Of a DNA stretch of 64,000 nucleotides, positions 41,243-50,449 are shown in pieces; positions within the stretch are counted from its first letter, which is position 1; the number at the start of each line of letters is the position of its first letter. Both the position numbers and the translations under genes were made by a program. This stretch comes from Candidatus Obscuribacter sp. (GTDB taxonomy: Bacteria > Cyanobacteriota > Vampirovibrionia > Obscuribacterales > Obscuribacteraceae): the NCBI GenBank assembly GCA_021772095.1, contig JADYXR010000008.1, forward strand, positions 1 through 64,000. Reading direction: 5' to 3'. The notes below the pieces were generated by a model. It was given only the letters and a program-made list of their open reading frames with translations, ran no database searches and was not told the DNA's origin.

Positions 41243-43006
41243 CTAAAGCTTGGTGTTAGCGATACCAGATATGGTGTCTGCTAATTCGCCAAAAGGGTCA
41301 GTGGACATATCCGGAAGCCAGGCGAGATAGCCAGCGATCTCAATGGCCAACGCCTTCTCCGTGTCAAAGAAGATTAGTCCATTGACGGGGAAGGTTGAAT
41401 CGTATCCCCTGACAGTTTCTAACTGGTAGGCGGTGCAAAGTGCTTCCCAAACATGAGCCGTGGGTTCAATGGGAAAGACACGATTGTGATGCGTCCGTGT
41501 CGTTCCGTCACCAGCGATTTGATAAGAGATATCGAGACGATAATGTGCGTTTGTTTGAGCAATATTCAGTTGTTCTGTCGTAACTTTTGTGATCGAGATC
41601 GCTAGAGGATGACAATTTTTTACTGCTGTTACTTTGTGCATAAATTCTTGATGCGCTTTGCTCATTGACTTATGTGTGTGTACGGTCATGTATGTAAAAG
41701 CCAGGAGCAAAATGCCAATAGCAATAGTACCGCCATAATTTCCAGTCTTAGACTCAGCCGACCAGAAAGCATACGTGCAGCAAACTAACGCAAAAAGACC
41801 GAGTCCCAAAAATGCGGTGCCAGCGTTGTTCAACTCGACCTTAGTGGTAATCGCCTTGCGTAGCTGTTCGGATCTCTTTACTGTGACGGTTACTGGATCT
41901 CGAGTTGGCGCGTTCTGAAGCTCAGGTGATGTATAGACAGATCTCAAACTTTGAATCGGTGCTTCATATGTGGGAGTTAAGGGACTTGAAACTTCAGTCG
42001 CCGAAGTTGAACCTTTGCCGTTGTCAGCTTCCGAGGCTGGGCGAGTAGGTGCTTCCACTGCGGAAGTTGAGAGACTTGCGGTGGCCTTACTTTTTTCAAT
42101 ACCATTTCTAACTTCAGATTTCTCAGTTGAAATGTTTTCCAAAGCGTCTTGCAAATCGGTGATTTTTTGATAACGGTGAGCCGGATCTTTTGCCATGGCT
42201 TTGAAAATCACCTGCTCGAGTCCCGCTGGCCAAGCAAGATCGGGCCTTACTCTATCCAGTCGTTCCGGCATCTCGGCGATTTGTTTGTTCATGGTTTCAA
42301 ATGCGGTGCGCGCGCAAAGCGGTGGCTTGCCGGTTAGCGTTTCATACATCACGCAGCCCATCGAATAACAATCGGAACGATTGTCTATATCCTGGTCGAG
42401 GCACTGTTCCGGACTCATGTACAACAAGCTTCCGAGTGCCTCTCCAGCTTGCGTCAGTCTCAGTTCAGTATCGCTTAGCATTGAGATCTGTTTAGCAATT
42501 CCAAAATCAAGAATTTTGACAAGCAGGTCGCCACCATCTGTGGTGGTAAGCATAATGTTGCTTGGTTTTAAATCGCGGTGAACAATCGCCTTCTCGTGTG
42601 CCGCGGCTAACGCGGCGCAAATCTGCGAAAATATTGCCAATGCTCGACCAATCGGAAGCCAGCCCGCGCCTTTCACGACCTCTTGTAGGCTGGTTCCTTT
42701 TACGAGTTCCATAACCAGGTAAGGAACGCCATTTTCGGTCACATTGAATTCGTCGATTTGAACGATGTTAGGATGTTGCAGCAGACGTGCAGTTTTTGCT
42801 TCCTGCTCGAACCGCTTCACAATCATTTCTTCTAAAACGAGATGCGAGTGCATGAGTTTTACAGCGACACTCTGCTCTTCTTTCGCATCGGTCGCTTCGT
42901 AAACGGAACTGGTGGCACCACGACCAATCAGCGTTTGCAAATAGTAGCGGTCGTCAATGATTGTGCCAACGTTGGGGTCTCGAATCGGATGTTTTTGATT
43001 GCTCAT
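41243..43006 (-). CDS. Ser/Thr protein kinase with two C-terminal membrane helices
   Basis: 587 residues. The kinase domain (20-293) has GRGATSSVY, Lys50 (VAVK), IVHRDLKPSN (Asp145, Lys147), ILDFGIAKQ (Asp168) and YMSPEQC, so it should be active. A Ser/Thr/Ala-rich linker (295-390) leads to two helices, about 396-416 and 424-443. The last 140 residues form a soluble domain with LNIAQTNAHYRLDISYQIAG and PVNGLIFFDTEKALAIEIAG, which I do not recognise; both ends should be cytoplasmic. It differs from the LRR kinases nearby. It diverges from the repeat-protein gene at 43436. Confidence 0.88.
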   Translation of the reverse strand: MSNQKHPIRDPNVGTIIDDRYYLQTLIGRGATSSVYEATDAKEEQSVAVKLMHSHLVLEEMIVKRFEQEAKTARLLQHPNIVQIDEFNVTENGVPYLVMELVKGTSLQEVVKGAGWLPIGRALAIFSQICAALAAAHEKAIVHRDLKPSNIMLTTTDGGDLLVKILDFGIAKQISMLSDTELRLTQAGEALGSLLYMSPEQCLDQDIDNRSDCYSMGCVMYETLTGKPPLCARTAFETMNKQIAEMPERLDRVRPDLAWPAGLEQVIFKAMAKDPAHRYQKITDLQDALENISTEKSEVRNGIEKSKATASLSTSAVEAPTRPASEADNGKGSTSATEVSSPLTPTYEAPIQSLRSVYTSPELQNAPTRDPVTVTVKRSEQLRKAITTKVELNNAGTAFLGLGLFALVCCTYAFWSAESKTGNYGGTIAIGILLLAFTYMTVHTHKSMSKAHQEFMHKVTAVKNCHPLAISITKVTTEQLNIAQTNAHYRLDISYQIAGDGTTRTHHNRVFPIEPTAHVWEALCTAYQLETVRGYDSTFPVNGLIFFDTEKALAIEIAGYLAWLPDMSTDPFGELADTISGIANTKL

Positions 43007-43435
43007 AATTGCAGTTTACTTGATCGTAGGGAGGCATCTTTATGACAATCTTGACGTGTCACAGGCCAACCGACTGGTGCAGCTGGCTCTGCTTGCGGGT
43101 TTTCGGCGTCAGTCGACAAGCGCCACTGGGTTAGAACCAGTCACCGGGTGTAGCTCGCGGATTGCTCAGTGTGACGGTGTTTTCGCGGTTTGGTCAGTCA
43201 CTCCTAACCGGTTTAGACAATCTTTAGTTATCTCTCAATGCTTTCAGCCAATCCTTGAGGAATAGCAGTCTGGACTGTATTCGCTGGATCAGTCCACTCA
43301 AAATAGAGTAGGATCTCTGAAGAGTATCGCTGTGAGTAGCATCGTAGTCAAGATAAGCCAAAAGATAGATCTGGCAATTTAAACGCGTGGACGTTAATTC
43401 CGAGATAAACTCTGGCGAATCGCGACTTCAACGGG
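43007..43435. other. Divergent intergenic region
   Basis: About 430 bases between the leftward kinase and the rightward repeat-protein gene. It should hold both promoters. I see no convincing gene, terminator or long repeat; an 88-codon frame at 42999 begins inside the kinase start region and has no support. Confidence 0.4.
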
Positions 43436-44725
43436 ATGGTTATGGGAGAGCTGGTTAAAAGAAAAATTGAGACGCCTCTGGATGTCTCAACTATCAGAAT
43501 AGGTGAGTTTTTGAGTCTGCTGCAGGTGGTATCGCCTGCGATACTCGAAGAAACTCTTCGCGTTGCCCGCGAGTTAAATCTGCCGGTCGGCCGCGCTACT
43601 GTTCTGCGCGGTTTGATAACCAATGGTGAACTGGCTAATCTTATTCACCTTCATGGTCTGGTGCGCAGCAAAATAATTTCAATTGAAGAAGCAAAAGAAG
43701 CTTTTCTGATTTCACGCCGAGAGAAGTGGCCTGTTCGGGACGCGCTTGTGGCGCTGGGCTGCTCTGTTGACGAAGGTGTGATTGTTAGAATCGGCGAACT
43801 TTTGATCGAAGCAGATCGAATTAGCGATCAAGATTTAGAGACCTCGCTTTTGCTGCAAAGTTTGTGTGGATTACCGCTCGGTCGCATTCTCACAATCGAT
43901 GCGCGCATTCCGGAAGTCGTTGTTAATCAGGCTTTGAGTCTGCAATCGGAGATTCGCGATAAGCGAATTTCCGTAGGCGACGCGATCTCGAAATTGAAAA
44001 AACTGCGCGTAAAGAATGAAGATTTTTCGCCGCGGAAACAATTGCTGCTCAATCGGCTAACCTTCACTGATGACATCAGACCATCAATGAACTTGAGTGG
44101 TGTGCTGCTCTCATGCGGTATCGTCACCGATAAAGACCTTGAACCAGCAAAATGTTTCGCCGAGGCAAACGGTTTTCTTCTGCAGGATGTTCTGCGCGGT
44201 TTTGAATGGATCGACAAGGACATTGTTTCTGCCGCTGCTGGCTTAGCCGGCTTTGTTCGTGATGGCTTCATGACTGAAGACGAAGCAATCAACATGATTA
44301 AAGCATTGCATTCGTCCAGTGATACCATGGATATTCTGCCTGTTCTGACGAAGCTGACCGACAAATCGAAAGATGTCACACTTTATCAATTCCTGGTCAC
44401 CAGCGGTTTCTTGACGGCTGATGGTATTCGTTCAATCATAAGAACATTGATGCACGACAATCAACTTTTCGAAGAAGTTCTGGGTCTGTCGCCCAATGCG
44501 TTTACCGACAAAGCTCAAGTGAAACGTGCAATTATAAAATCTCTTCTTGACAGTGATAATCTGGAAAAATCCCTCGCTAAAATTTACGAGGCGGACCGTA
44601 GTCTAGTATCGTATGCTCGTGATTTGCTCTCTCTAATATCGTATGGCGTTGTAAGCTTAGATCAGGCAATCATTAGTTTCACCAGGCTAAGATACGACAT
44701 GGGTGAACGATCAGTTAAGGACTAG
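43436..44725 (+). CDS. Protein of GspE-N/MshEN-like helical repeats
   Basis: 429 residues, soluble, no signal peptide. It consists of repeated units in the style RxGE(L/F)L...xIS...LE..L..., for example IGEFLSLLQVVSPAILEETL (about 22-41), VRIGELLIEADRISDQDLET with LLLQ (about 120-145) and LSGVLLSCGIVTDKDLEPAK (about 222-241). Several are followed by a LPVGRAT or LPLGRIL segment. These resemble the N-terminal domains of GspE/PilB ATPases, including MshEN domains that bind cyclic di-GMP through RLGxxL..xG.L....L...L..Q; the key Gly is replaced in the best copy (EADR). No ATPase domain follows. It may be a regulatory adaptor (inference). The lipoprotein gene begins 19 bases later. Confidence 0.6.
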   Translation: MVMGELVKRKIETPLDVSTIRIGEFLSLLQVVSPAILEETLRVARELNLPVGRATVLRGLITNGELANLIHLHGLVRSKIISIEEAKEAFLISRREKWPVRDALVALGCSVDEGVIVRIGELLIEADRISDQDLETSLLLQSLCGLPLGRILTIDARIPEVVVNQALSLQSEIRDKRISVGDAISKLKKLRVKNEDFSPRKQLLLNRLTFTDDIRPSMNLSGVLLSCGIVTDKDLEPAKCFAEANGFLLQDVLRGFEWIDKDIVSAAAGLAGFVRDGFMTEDEAINMIKALHSSSDTMDILPVLTKLTDKSKDVTLYQFLVTSGFLTADGIRSIIRTLMHDNQLFEEVLGLSPNAFTDKAQVKRAIIKSLLDSDNLEKSLAKIYEADRSLVSYARDLLSLISYGVVSLDQAIISFTRLRYDMGERSVKD

Positions 44726-44744
44726 TTCCAGTCAAAGGACGATA

Positions 44745-46178
44745 ATGAAATCTAGCGCTACCACAGGTGGTATCAAAGCTGCCGCTCTCGCTGTGCTGTC
44801 CACGTTTCTACTCTGCGCTTGCGAAGACCCGCGCCGAGTGAGTTGGTCTCCGGATGGCAAAACGGTTGCAGTAATTGCTGGAGATGGACTGAGAATTTCC
44901 GACAGTGAAGGCAGCGTCGGTGAGCCGAAAACAGGCGTCGAGTTGATCAACTGGTTTCCGGACAGCAGGCATTTGCTGACGGTCGAGTATGAAAAATTGA
45001 CCTCGTGGCAAATGATTCAAAAGCACGAAACCGCTGAAGATTTAAAAGGTGCAATCGATACCGCTGGAAAAATGTTGGTCCAGGCTAAAACCACCAAAGG
45101 CGATATGGATAAGTTCGGCGAGGCAATCAAAAACTTGCCCTATACGCGCGAAGCCGTGGTCTACTTACGAGAACGCAAAGACAAAGAGATGGTCGCTAAC
45201 TTCGGTGATAAGTGGACGTCGGTAAAAAATACCGTCGATGTCGGACTGCACAACATCTGCTCGTATGACGTCAGCAGCAAAACCTTCTCTGATCGAAAAC
45301 AGATCTATTCAACGATGCGCGATGTCAAAGAAGTGCGTCTGTCGCCGCACGGCAAGGCATTTTTGCTGGTTTATAAACAAGAGCTCGATGATCAATTAAC
45401 ACTAGATCACGTCACATTCAACACAGCAACTTCCACCTCCGTCTCTAACACCATATCTGGTGCTGCTGCAATTTATCCAGACTGGGCACCGGATGGAAGT
45501 GCGTTCTATTATGTAGAAGAGGATAGAACTGCAAACCCTGAGACCGTTGATTCTAATTTCACGCCCACCCTCGGTTCGTTGCATTCGCTGAATGTGAATC
45601 CCGAGAGCGATGATTTAGTAACGAGTCGCGATAATCGCATCCTTGCTAAAATGATTTTCCGAAAAAACTGCAGAGTGCGAGCATTGAAGGATGGGCGCGT
45701 GATTTTCTCGGCGATGCCTGCGCAGCTTCCAAGCAGTGATAGTCAGCTTCTAAACAAACAAACTTTGTTCGTTGTGCGACCGAATGAAAACGTTTTAGTC
45801 GCGCCGATGGTGCCAATGGAGACATTCGATTCGGATACCGACTTAGTCGAATTTTTCGATGTTAATCCATCCGGCAAAATGGTTTCAATTCCAAGCACCA
45901 AAGAAGGCGTGTTTGTCTACAACGTTCTAACGGGCGACGCCGCCCGAGTTAGCGGCGGTGGGTTTAGCTGGACCAAACGTCTTTCTTTTATTCCATCATG
46001 GCGTAACGAAGATGAATTGTGTTTAGGCATGAAAGAGGCGAAGCCTGATCAGACAATTGAAAAAAGTGACATCGTGCTCTGGTCGCCGGGTAAAGAAACG
46101 CCGCGTATTCTGAGCGGCAACTGGCCTGCGTCTGCGAAGAGAAATTTCTTAGAAGCTAACCCTACAACCGGCAAGTAA
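44745..46178 (+). CDS. Lipoprotein with WD40/TolB-like beta-propeller
   Basis: 477 residues from ATG 44745, preceded by AAAGGA. The signal ends in LLCAC (IKAAALAVLSTFLLCAC). The mature protein begins RRVSWSPDGKTVAVIAGDGL and repeats the blade motif in WFPDSRHLLTVEY, VRLSPHGKAFLLVYK, PDWAPDGSAFYYVEED and FFDVNPSGKMVSIPSTKEG, so a propeller of six or seven blades is expected. A helical insertion (HETAEDLKGAIDTAGKMLVQ) lies after the second blade. It is probably anchored to a membrane facing the periplasm. Partner unknown. Confidence 0.72.
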   Translation: MKSSATTGGIKAAALAVLSTFLLCACEDPRRVSWSPDGKTVAVIAGDGLRISDSEGSVGEPKTGVELINWFPDSRHLLTVEYEKLTSWQMIQKHETAEDLKGAIDTAGKMLVQAKTTKGDMDKFGEAIKNLPYTREAVVYLRERKDKEMVANFGDKWTSVKNTVDVGLHNICSYDVSSKTFSDRKQIYSTMRDVKEVRLSPHGKAFLLVYKQELDDQLTLDHVTFNTATSTSVSNTISGAAAIYPDWAPDGSAFYYVEEDRTANPETVDSNFTPTLGSLHSLNVNPESDDLVTSRDNRILAKMIFRKNCRVRALKDGRVIFSAMPAQLPSSDSQLLNKQTLFVVRPNENVLVAPMVPMETFDSDTDLVEFFDVNPSGKMVSIPSTKEGVFVYNVLTGDAARVSGGGFSWTKRLSFIPSWRNEDELCLGMKEAKPDQTIEKSDIVLWSPGKETPRILSGNWPASAKRNFLEANPTTGK

Positions 46179-46231
46179 TTTCCAGTCGGATGCTGTCCGC
46201 GGTGTACGTTGAAACCCGTTGCATTCGGCTT

Positions 46232-46990
46232 CTAGTCAGCTTTCTTCTTCGGAATAAACTGTTCGACTTCGCCACCGTCTGCGTTCTGAATTAGAACATA
46301 GGCTTGTTGTCGATCCTTTTCCAGTTCTTCAGCAAGTTCGAAAATCTTGATTGCTTCATGTGCAATTTTGACGTTATTTCCGGGTTCGTCAATTTGATTA
46401 TAGATCGCAGTCAGGTGCACATTGAGCTGTTCTACAGCGATTTCGTAAGCATCGAACACTCTTTCGAACTTGTCTTTAGTTCCCTTTGTAACTGTGATTT
46501 TTTGAACGCCGGATTCGGCATCTTTGATGTCTTCTTTGAACAGATGAATGATCGGCTCCATGGTGCCCACATAGAAAGTGAGCCATTCGGGCCGAGTCGG
46601 CAGGTACTTCGCTTCGGCTTCCAAACCATGTACCGAGATCGTCATTGGATCTGCCATCTCAGCGTTTGTCTTGGCGATTATAGGCTTGCGCGTGACCTCT
46701 AAATATATGTTGATTGCTTGCTGTTTGATTTGCATAACGCACAAACCAACATCACGCAGGTCACTCAAACTTATTTGATCAGAGGTTCCTGGATGAGTCG
46801 AGAGAGCGGTTGGCGAAGTTTTGGAATCTGGCGTCGCCACTGTTTCTGCTTGAGCGACTGACGAAAAACTTGTTGTCGCGATAATTGCCAGCAGTATTGC
46901 CAGTGGTGACTGACCGTTTGCTTTCATTCTAGTTTTTCGTACTTGCATTCGGTTTCTCCATTCGTCAGAAGACTGTTTAGCCGCTCTCAT
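46232..46990 (-). CDS. Secreted helical protein of unknown function
   Basis: 252 residues. ATG 46990 lies directly after the stop of the upstream gene (TAAATG), implying coupling; ATGs at 46948 and 46927 would give a shorter lead. A signal peptide follows (SPLAILLAIIATTSFSSVAQ, cleavage near AQA). The mature protein is mostly helical, with LRDVGLCVMQIKQQAINIYL, TMEPIIHLFKEDIKDAESGV and FDAYEIAVEQLNVHLTAIYN. It may be a four-helix-bundle type periplasmic protein. No family recognised. Confidence 0.6.
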   Translation of the reverse strand: MRAAKQSSDEWRNRMQVRKTRMKANGQSPLAILLAIIATTSFSSVAQAETVATPDSKTSPTALSTHPGTSDQISLSDLRDVGLCVMQIKQQAINIYLEVTRKPIIAKTNAEMADPMTISVHGLEAEAKYLPTRPEWLTFYVGTMEPIIHLFKEDIKDAESGVQKITVTKGTKDKFERVFDAYEIAVEQLNVHLTAIYNQIDEPGNNVKIAHEAIKIFELAEELEKDRQQAYVLIQNADGGEVEQFIPKKKAD

Positions 46991-47758
46991 TTAGAAAGCG
47001 AAAAGTTTGTCGTCGAGCCCAACGTTTCCTTTGAAATTATCAAAATATGTGATGGACGCGAGCATGCCATCTTTGTAAACGTCCCATAACACAGGCACGT
47101 TGGTTTGCGGATTGATGAAAAGACGGTCGGACACGTTGTCAGAACTGCCGTCAAAAACTTCGACTACTTTGACAGGACCTTTCCACAATTTGCTGGTCAC
47201 CTGATCACTTCCGAGCCTGGCTTTAGCACCATGTTTCAATCGATCTGTTAGCTCGGACAACAAGGTAGGCAAGTCTGCTTTGACCACGCTGTTTCCGCTT
47301 GGCAGAACCAACATTCGTGAGTCTTCCTGCAGCGTTAATTTCACGAAGCGCAGCAATCCGCCACCGCGTCCTTGTATCACTCCGTCCTCTCTGCGCACCA
47401 GGACTGAACCTTGATTAACGGTGCCGCGAGTGACTTCGACGCGAACTTTTGAATGTCTTTTGTAGAAGAATTTTCCACCGCCTTCTTTCAGGGCGTCTCT
47501 CAATTTTCCAGTTAACCTGGTCTCGACGACATAATCGTCAAAGGCGGCCGCTGTGCTGTGGGCGGTTTCAACGGATGCTTGACCATTGACCCACTTCATT
47601 CCGGACAGAAGATCTTTTGTATATTTATCGTGTTCTTCGAGCACAGGAAAGGTGTTTCCGAATGCTGATGACACGAACAACTGGCAAAGCAAACCGACCG
47701 CAATCAAAGTGATGACGCTCTGTGGCTTCTGGTTGATGCGCTTGGCGCTAAACTTCAA
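46991..47758 (-). CDS. Secreted LolA/DUF1571-like lipid-binding-fold protein (tentative)
   Basis: 255 residues from a TTG at 47758, chosen because GAGGAG sits six bases upstream and it yields a proper signal peptide (NQKPQSVITLIAVGLLCQLF, cleavage near AFG). The longer GTG frame from 47833 would bury the signal. The mature part is strand-rich: YVVETRLTGKLRDALKEGGG, FFYKRHSKVRVEVTRGTVNQ, GSVLVRREDGVIQGRGGGLL, RLFINPQTNVPVLWDVYKDG. The late NxPV.W..Y..G....TY.. pattern fits LolA-fold outer-membrane lipoprotein carriers and DUF1571. Tentative. Confidence 0.5.
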   Translation of the reverse strand: MKFSAKRINQKPQSVITLIAVGLLCQLFVSSAFGNTFPVLEEHDKYTKDLLSGMKWVNGQASVETAHSTAAAFDDYVVETRLTGKLRDALKEGGGKFFYKRHSKVRVEVTRGTVNQGSVLVRREDGVIQGRGGGLLRFVKLTLQEDSRMLVLPSGNSVVKADLPTLLSELTDRLKHGAKARLGSDQVTSKLWKGPVKVVEVFDGSSDNVSDRLFINPQTNVPVLWDVYKDGMLASITYFDNFKGNVGLDDKLFAF

Positions 47759-47929
47759 ATCGCTCTCCTCGCCTGCTGCAACGGCGAACGAACATCTACG
47801 AACCGGTAATTTTAGCAAACCTGACGCAGTCACTCTTGTCAGCAGGTGACTGCGATTGGATGATTTTTATATAACTAACGTTCGGTTCGTGTCAGACGTT
47901 GTGAAAATGGGGTGGGGGAATCATTTTCG

Positions 47930-50314
47930 ATGCAGCTTCGCACTGTTTTGCTCTTAATATTACTTGCGGTGATGCCGCTGGTTTCCTATTGGTCGACGCT
48001 CAACAACTACTTCTTAAACTCTGATTTCCCGCAGATTCTCTACGCTTCCGGGGCACTTGCTCAGCCGAGTTTGTTTATTCATGAATTCTCTGATTCATGG
48101 CTCGGCTCTCACGACTTTGAACTTTACTTTCGTCCGTTACCTTTGTTTTTGTTGGCACTAAACCTTTTGATTTCTGGTGTCAATCCGTTCGGCTATCACC
48201 TGATGAGCTTGATGTTGCACATTTTGTGCGTGTGGAGTGTCTTTTACTTTACACGAGAGCTGATACCGTGGGTGGTGAGCCGCGAAACGCGAGCAAATGC
48301 AGCCGCATTTTGGGCGGCGGCATTTTTTGCACTGTATCCGGTTAACGCGGAAGTGGTGAACTGGGTTGGGGCTCGCCCGGACTGCGGTGCTGGCTTGTTC
48401 GCAGTGGTGGCGTTGTTTTTGTGGATTAAGGAGCAAACAACCGGAGATTGGAAATTCGGCGTTGGCGCGATGGTATCGTATTTGGTAGCGCTGCTGTTTA
48501 AAGAAACAGCAGTCGGAATTGTATTGCTTCCTCTGTTTCTCTGTCTGTTTCGTGCTGACAACGTGAAGGAAAACTCGAGCGCTTCGGCAACGCCTGAACT
48601 AAACGTTCCGTCCACTTCTGAATCAGGCGGTTCGCCAACTTCTCAACTGAACGCATCGTTAAAGCCAGGTCGTCGTTGGTCTCAAATTTTGAGCAGCGGC
48701 TGGAAACTACTGGCCGCATTGGTCATTTATGTGCTCATGCGCTGGCACGCTCTTGGAACCATATTCGGTGGCTATAAAGGCACTGAGTGGAAGTTGCTGG
48801 CAACTAGCGAATATCTGAACAGATGGTCAGATGCCGCATTTTTGCATAAGTTGTTCTTTCCGTTCAACATCGCATTACCACTTGCCGCGCCTGTTCATAT
48901 TGTCCTTACTGTTCTCTATGTTCTTGTTTTGCTGCTGGCATTTTCTGACGTAGGCGTCTTGAAGCCGCGTCTCAAACTCGTAGGTTTTTGCTTGGTCTGG
49001 TGGATAATTGCGATCGCACCGGAGTGGCGAACGGCGATGATGACGCACGCGCTCGCCGGTGGTCGATCGTTTTACTTTTCAGCTATCCCGTTGTGCATTG
49101 CATTGGCAGCGATTTTGATACCACTCTCGCCTGTATCGCTTTGGCGACGCGTGGTGTCCTATCTGGTGGCAGGTGCAATTCTGCTCACCTTCGGTCTGAC
49201 TGACATTTTCAACAACCAAGTTTGGAACGAAGCAGCTTCGACAACTCGATCTTTTCAACAGCAGTTGGCGAAGTTAGTTGAGCAAACGCCGGATAATTTA
49301 AAGGTGCTGTTGTTGAATCCGCCTTTGAGCATAGATGGTCACTACGGGCTAAATCAGGCGCTTGTTGCTGTGACGATGTCGCCGCCGTTTTTATCGAAGG
49401 ATTATTCTAATCGCGTTCTCTGCCTGGACCGAGAGCACTACGGTATTCGTGACGCTAGCCTTATCAACGCAACGGTACTTCGACAGGCACTGCTGGCATC
49501 GCCTACGGTGGCGAAGTGGGATCCTGAACTGAAAACTTTCGATGTAATTGAAATGATACCGGATACGATGCAGGTGTCTGAGCATAACGTAATTGTCACT
49601 GCACAGAAGTCAGATTATCCTGGTTGCAGCAGTTTCAGGCTTCACATAGACCCAGCCATTAACCCACTTTCCTGCGAGGCTATCGAGGTCGAGTTCTCGT
49701 CTGAGGGAACAGCGAAACCAGGTTTTGCAATTTTATCCTGGAATGAAAATTGGAAAAGATTGCCAACTGATATTTATAAACGGGAGATTAAGTGCGACGT
49801 TAACGGCGACGCAAAACCGCATGTCTACAGGTTCTCCGTCGCTGAGCAAATTGGATGGTATTCGCACAAGAAAATTGAAGAACTCGATTTGAAAATCTAC
49901 AACGTAAATAGAATCCAAAACGTTTCGGCGAGATTGGCTACTGACGCGTATTACGTGCCGCGACTTCGACCGGACATGCGCTTCTTTACTCGCACCGACG
50001 CTGGTATCGTGCCCGGCGTCAAAGGCGCAGTTTTTGTTTGCGACACCGAAGTGGATGGCGCCACCTCGGTTGTCCTGGAACTTTCGCAGCGCAATGAGTG
50101 CTTCGAAACTTATTCGAAGACATATCGCGACACCGTCGTTTCTCCGGAGGCAAGCAAGAGTTGGATCGTGAAGGGAACGACCGCCAGTTTCGAAATTCCA
50201 CTGACCGGGATGGGGCCGGGATTTTGGTGCGTGCGCGCCGCATCTCTGGATTCGAGTCGGCGCATCACTGGGGCTTTCAGCGACCCTGTGGTCTTCAGAA
50301 TCGAAGACCGTTAA
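47930..50314 (+). CDS. GT-C-like multi-pass membrane protein (PMT/TMTC-like) with C-terminal soluble domain
   Basis: 794 residues from ATG 47930 (a GTG six codons earlier is possible). About ten membrane helices occupy residues 1-430. The first loop has YFLNSDFPQILYASGAL, followed by ELYFRPLPLFLLALNLL and PFGYHLMSLMLHILCVWSVF, then ALYPVNAEVVNWVGARPDCG. This is the pattern of dolichyl/polyprenyl-phosphate-sugar dependent GT-C enzymes of the PMT and TMTC kind (R-P-L and NP..H after the first loop). A soluble Ser-rich loop follows KENSSASATPEL. The last 350 residues form an extracytoplasmic beta-rich domain. Acceptor and sugar are unknown. Confidence 0.65.
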   Translation: MQLRTVLLLILLAVMPLVSYWSTLNNYFLNSDFPQILYASGALAQPSLFIHEFSDSWLGSHDFELYFRPLPLFLLALNLLISGVNPFGYHLMSLMLHILCVWSVFYFTRELIPWVVSRETRANAAAFWAAAFFALYPVNAEVVNWVGARPDCGAGLFAVVALFLWIKEQTTGDWKFGVGAMVSYLVALLFKETAVGIVLLPLFLCLFRADNVKENSSASATPELNVPSTSESGGSPTSQLNASLKPGRRWSQILSSGWKLLAALVIYVLMRWHALGTIFGGYKGTEWKLLATSEYLNRWSDAAFLHKLFFPFNIALPLAAPVHIVLTVLYVLVLLLAFSDVGVLKPRLKLVGFCLVWWIIAIAPEWRTAMMTHALAGGRSFYFSAIPLCIALAAILIPLSPVSLWRRVVSYLVAGAILLTFGLTDIFNNQVWNEAASTTRSFQQQLAKLVEQTPDNLKVLLLNPPLSIDGHYGLNQALVAVTMSPPFLSKDYSNRVLCLDREHYGIRDASLINATVLRQALLASPTVAKWDPELKTFDVIEMIPDTMQVSEHNVIVTAQKSDYPGCSSFRLHIDPAINPLSCEAIEVEFSSEGTAKPGFAILSWNENWKRLPTDIYKREIKCDVNGDAKPHVYRFSVAEQIGWYSHKKIEELDLKIYNVNRIQNVSARLATDAYYVPRLRPDMRFFTRTDAGIVPGVKGAVFVCDTEVDGATSVVLELSQRNECFETYSKTYRDTVVSPEASKSWIVKGTTASFEIPLTGMGPGFWCVRAASLDSSRRITGAFSDPVVFRIEDR

Positions 50315-50449
50315 GAAGAGTACTAATTTCTCTGGATTTGCAGATTTAATGTGCCGAATTGAACTTTTCAACGTCTACCTTCGTATTAGTAAGTAGGGGA
50401 ACGTTTACGAGGCCGCTTTGGATTGATTAAAGTTACCGATAGGAAACTG

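Noticed and set aside
42999..43265. 88-codon frame in the region upstream of the kinase
   Set aside because: No ribosome site, starts across the kinase start codon, and composition is unlike the neighbours.
47759..47833. GTG-initiated longer form of the LolA-like protein
   Set aside because: A TTG at 47758 has a strong ribosome site and a proper signal peptide.
49733..50371. 212-codon minus-strand frame at the end of the GT-C-like gene
   Set aside because: Antisense to a continuous plus-strand protein; no start signal and no motif.
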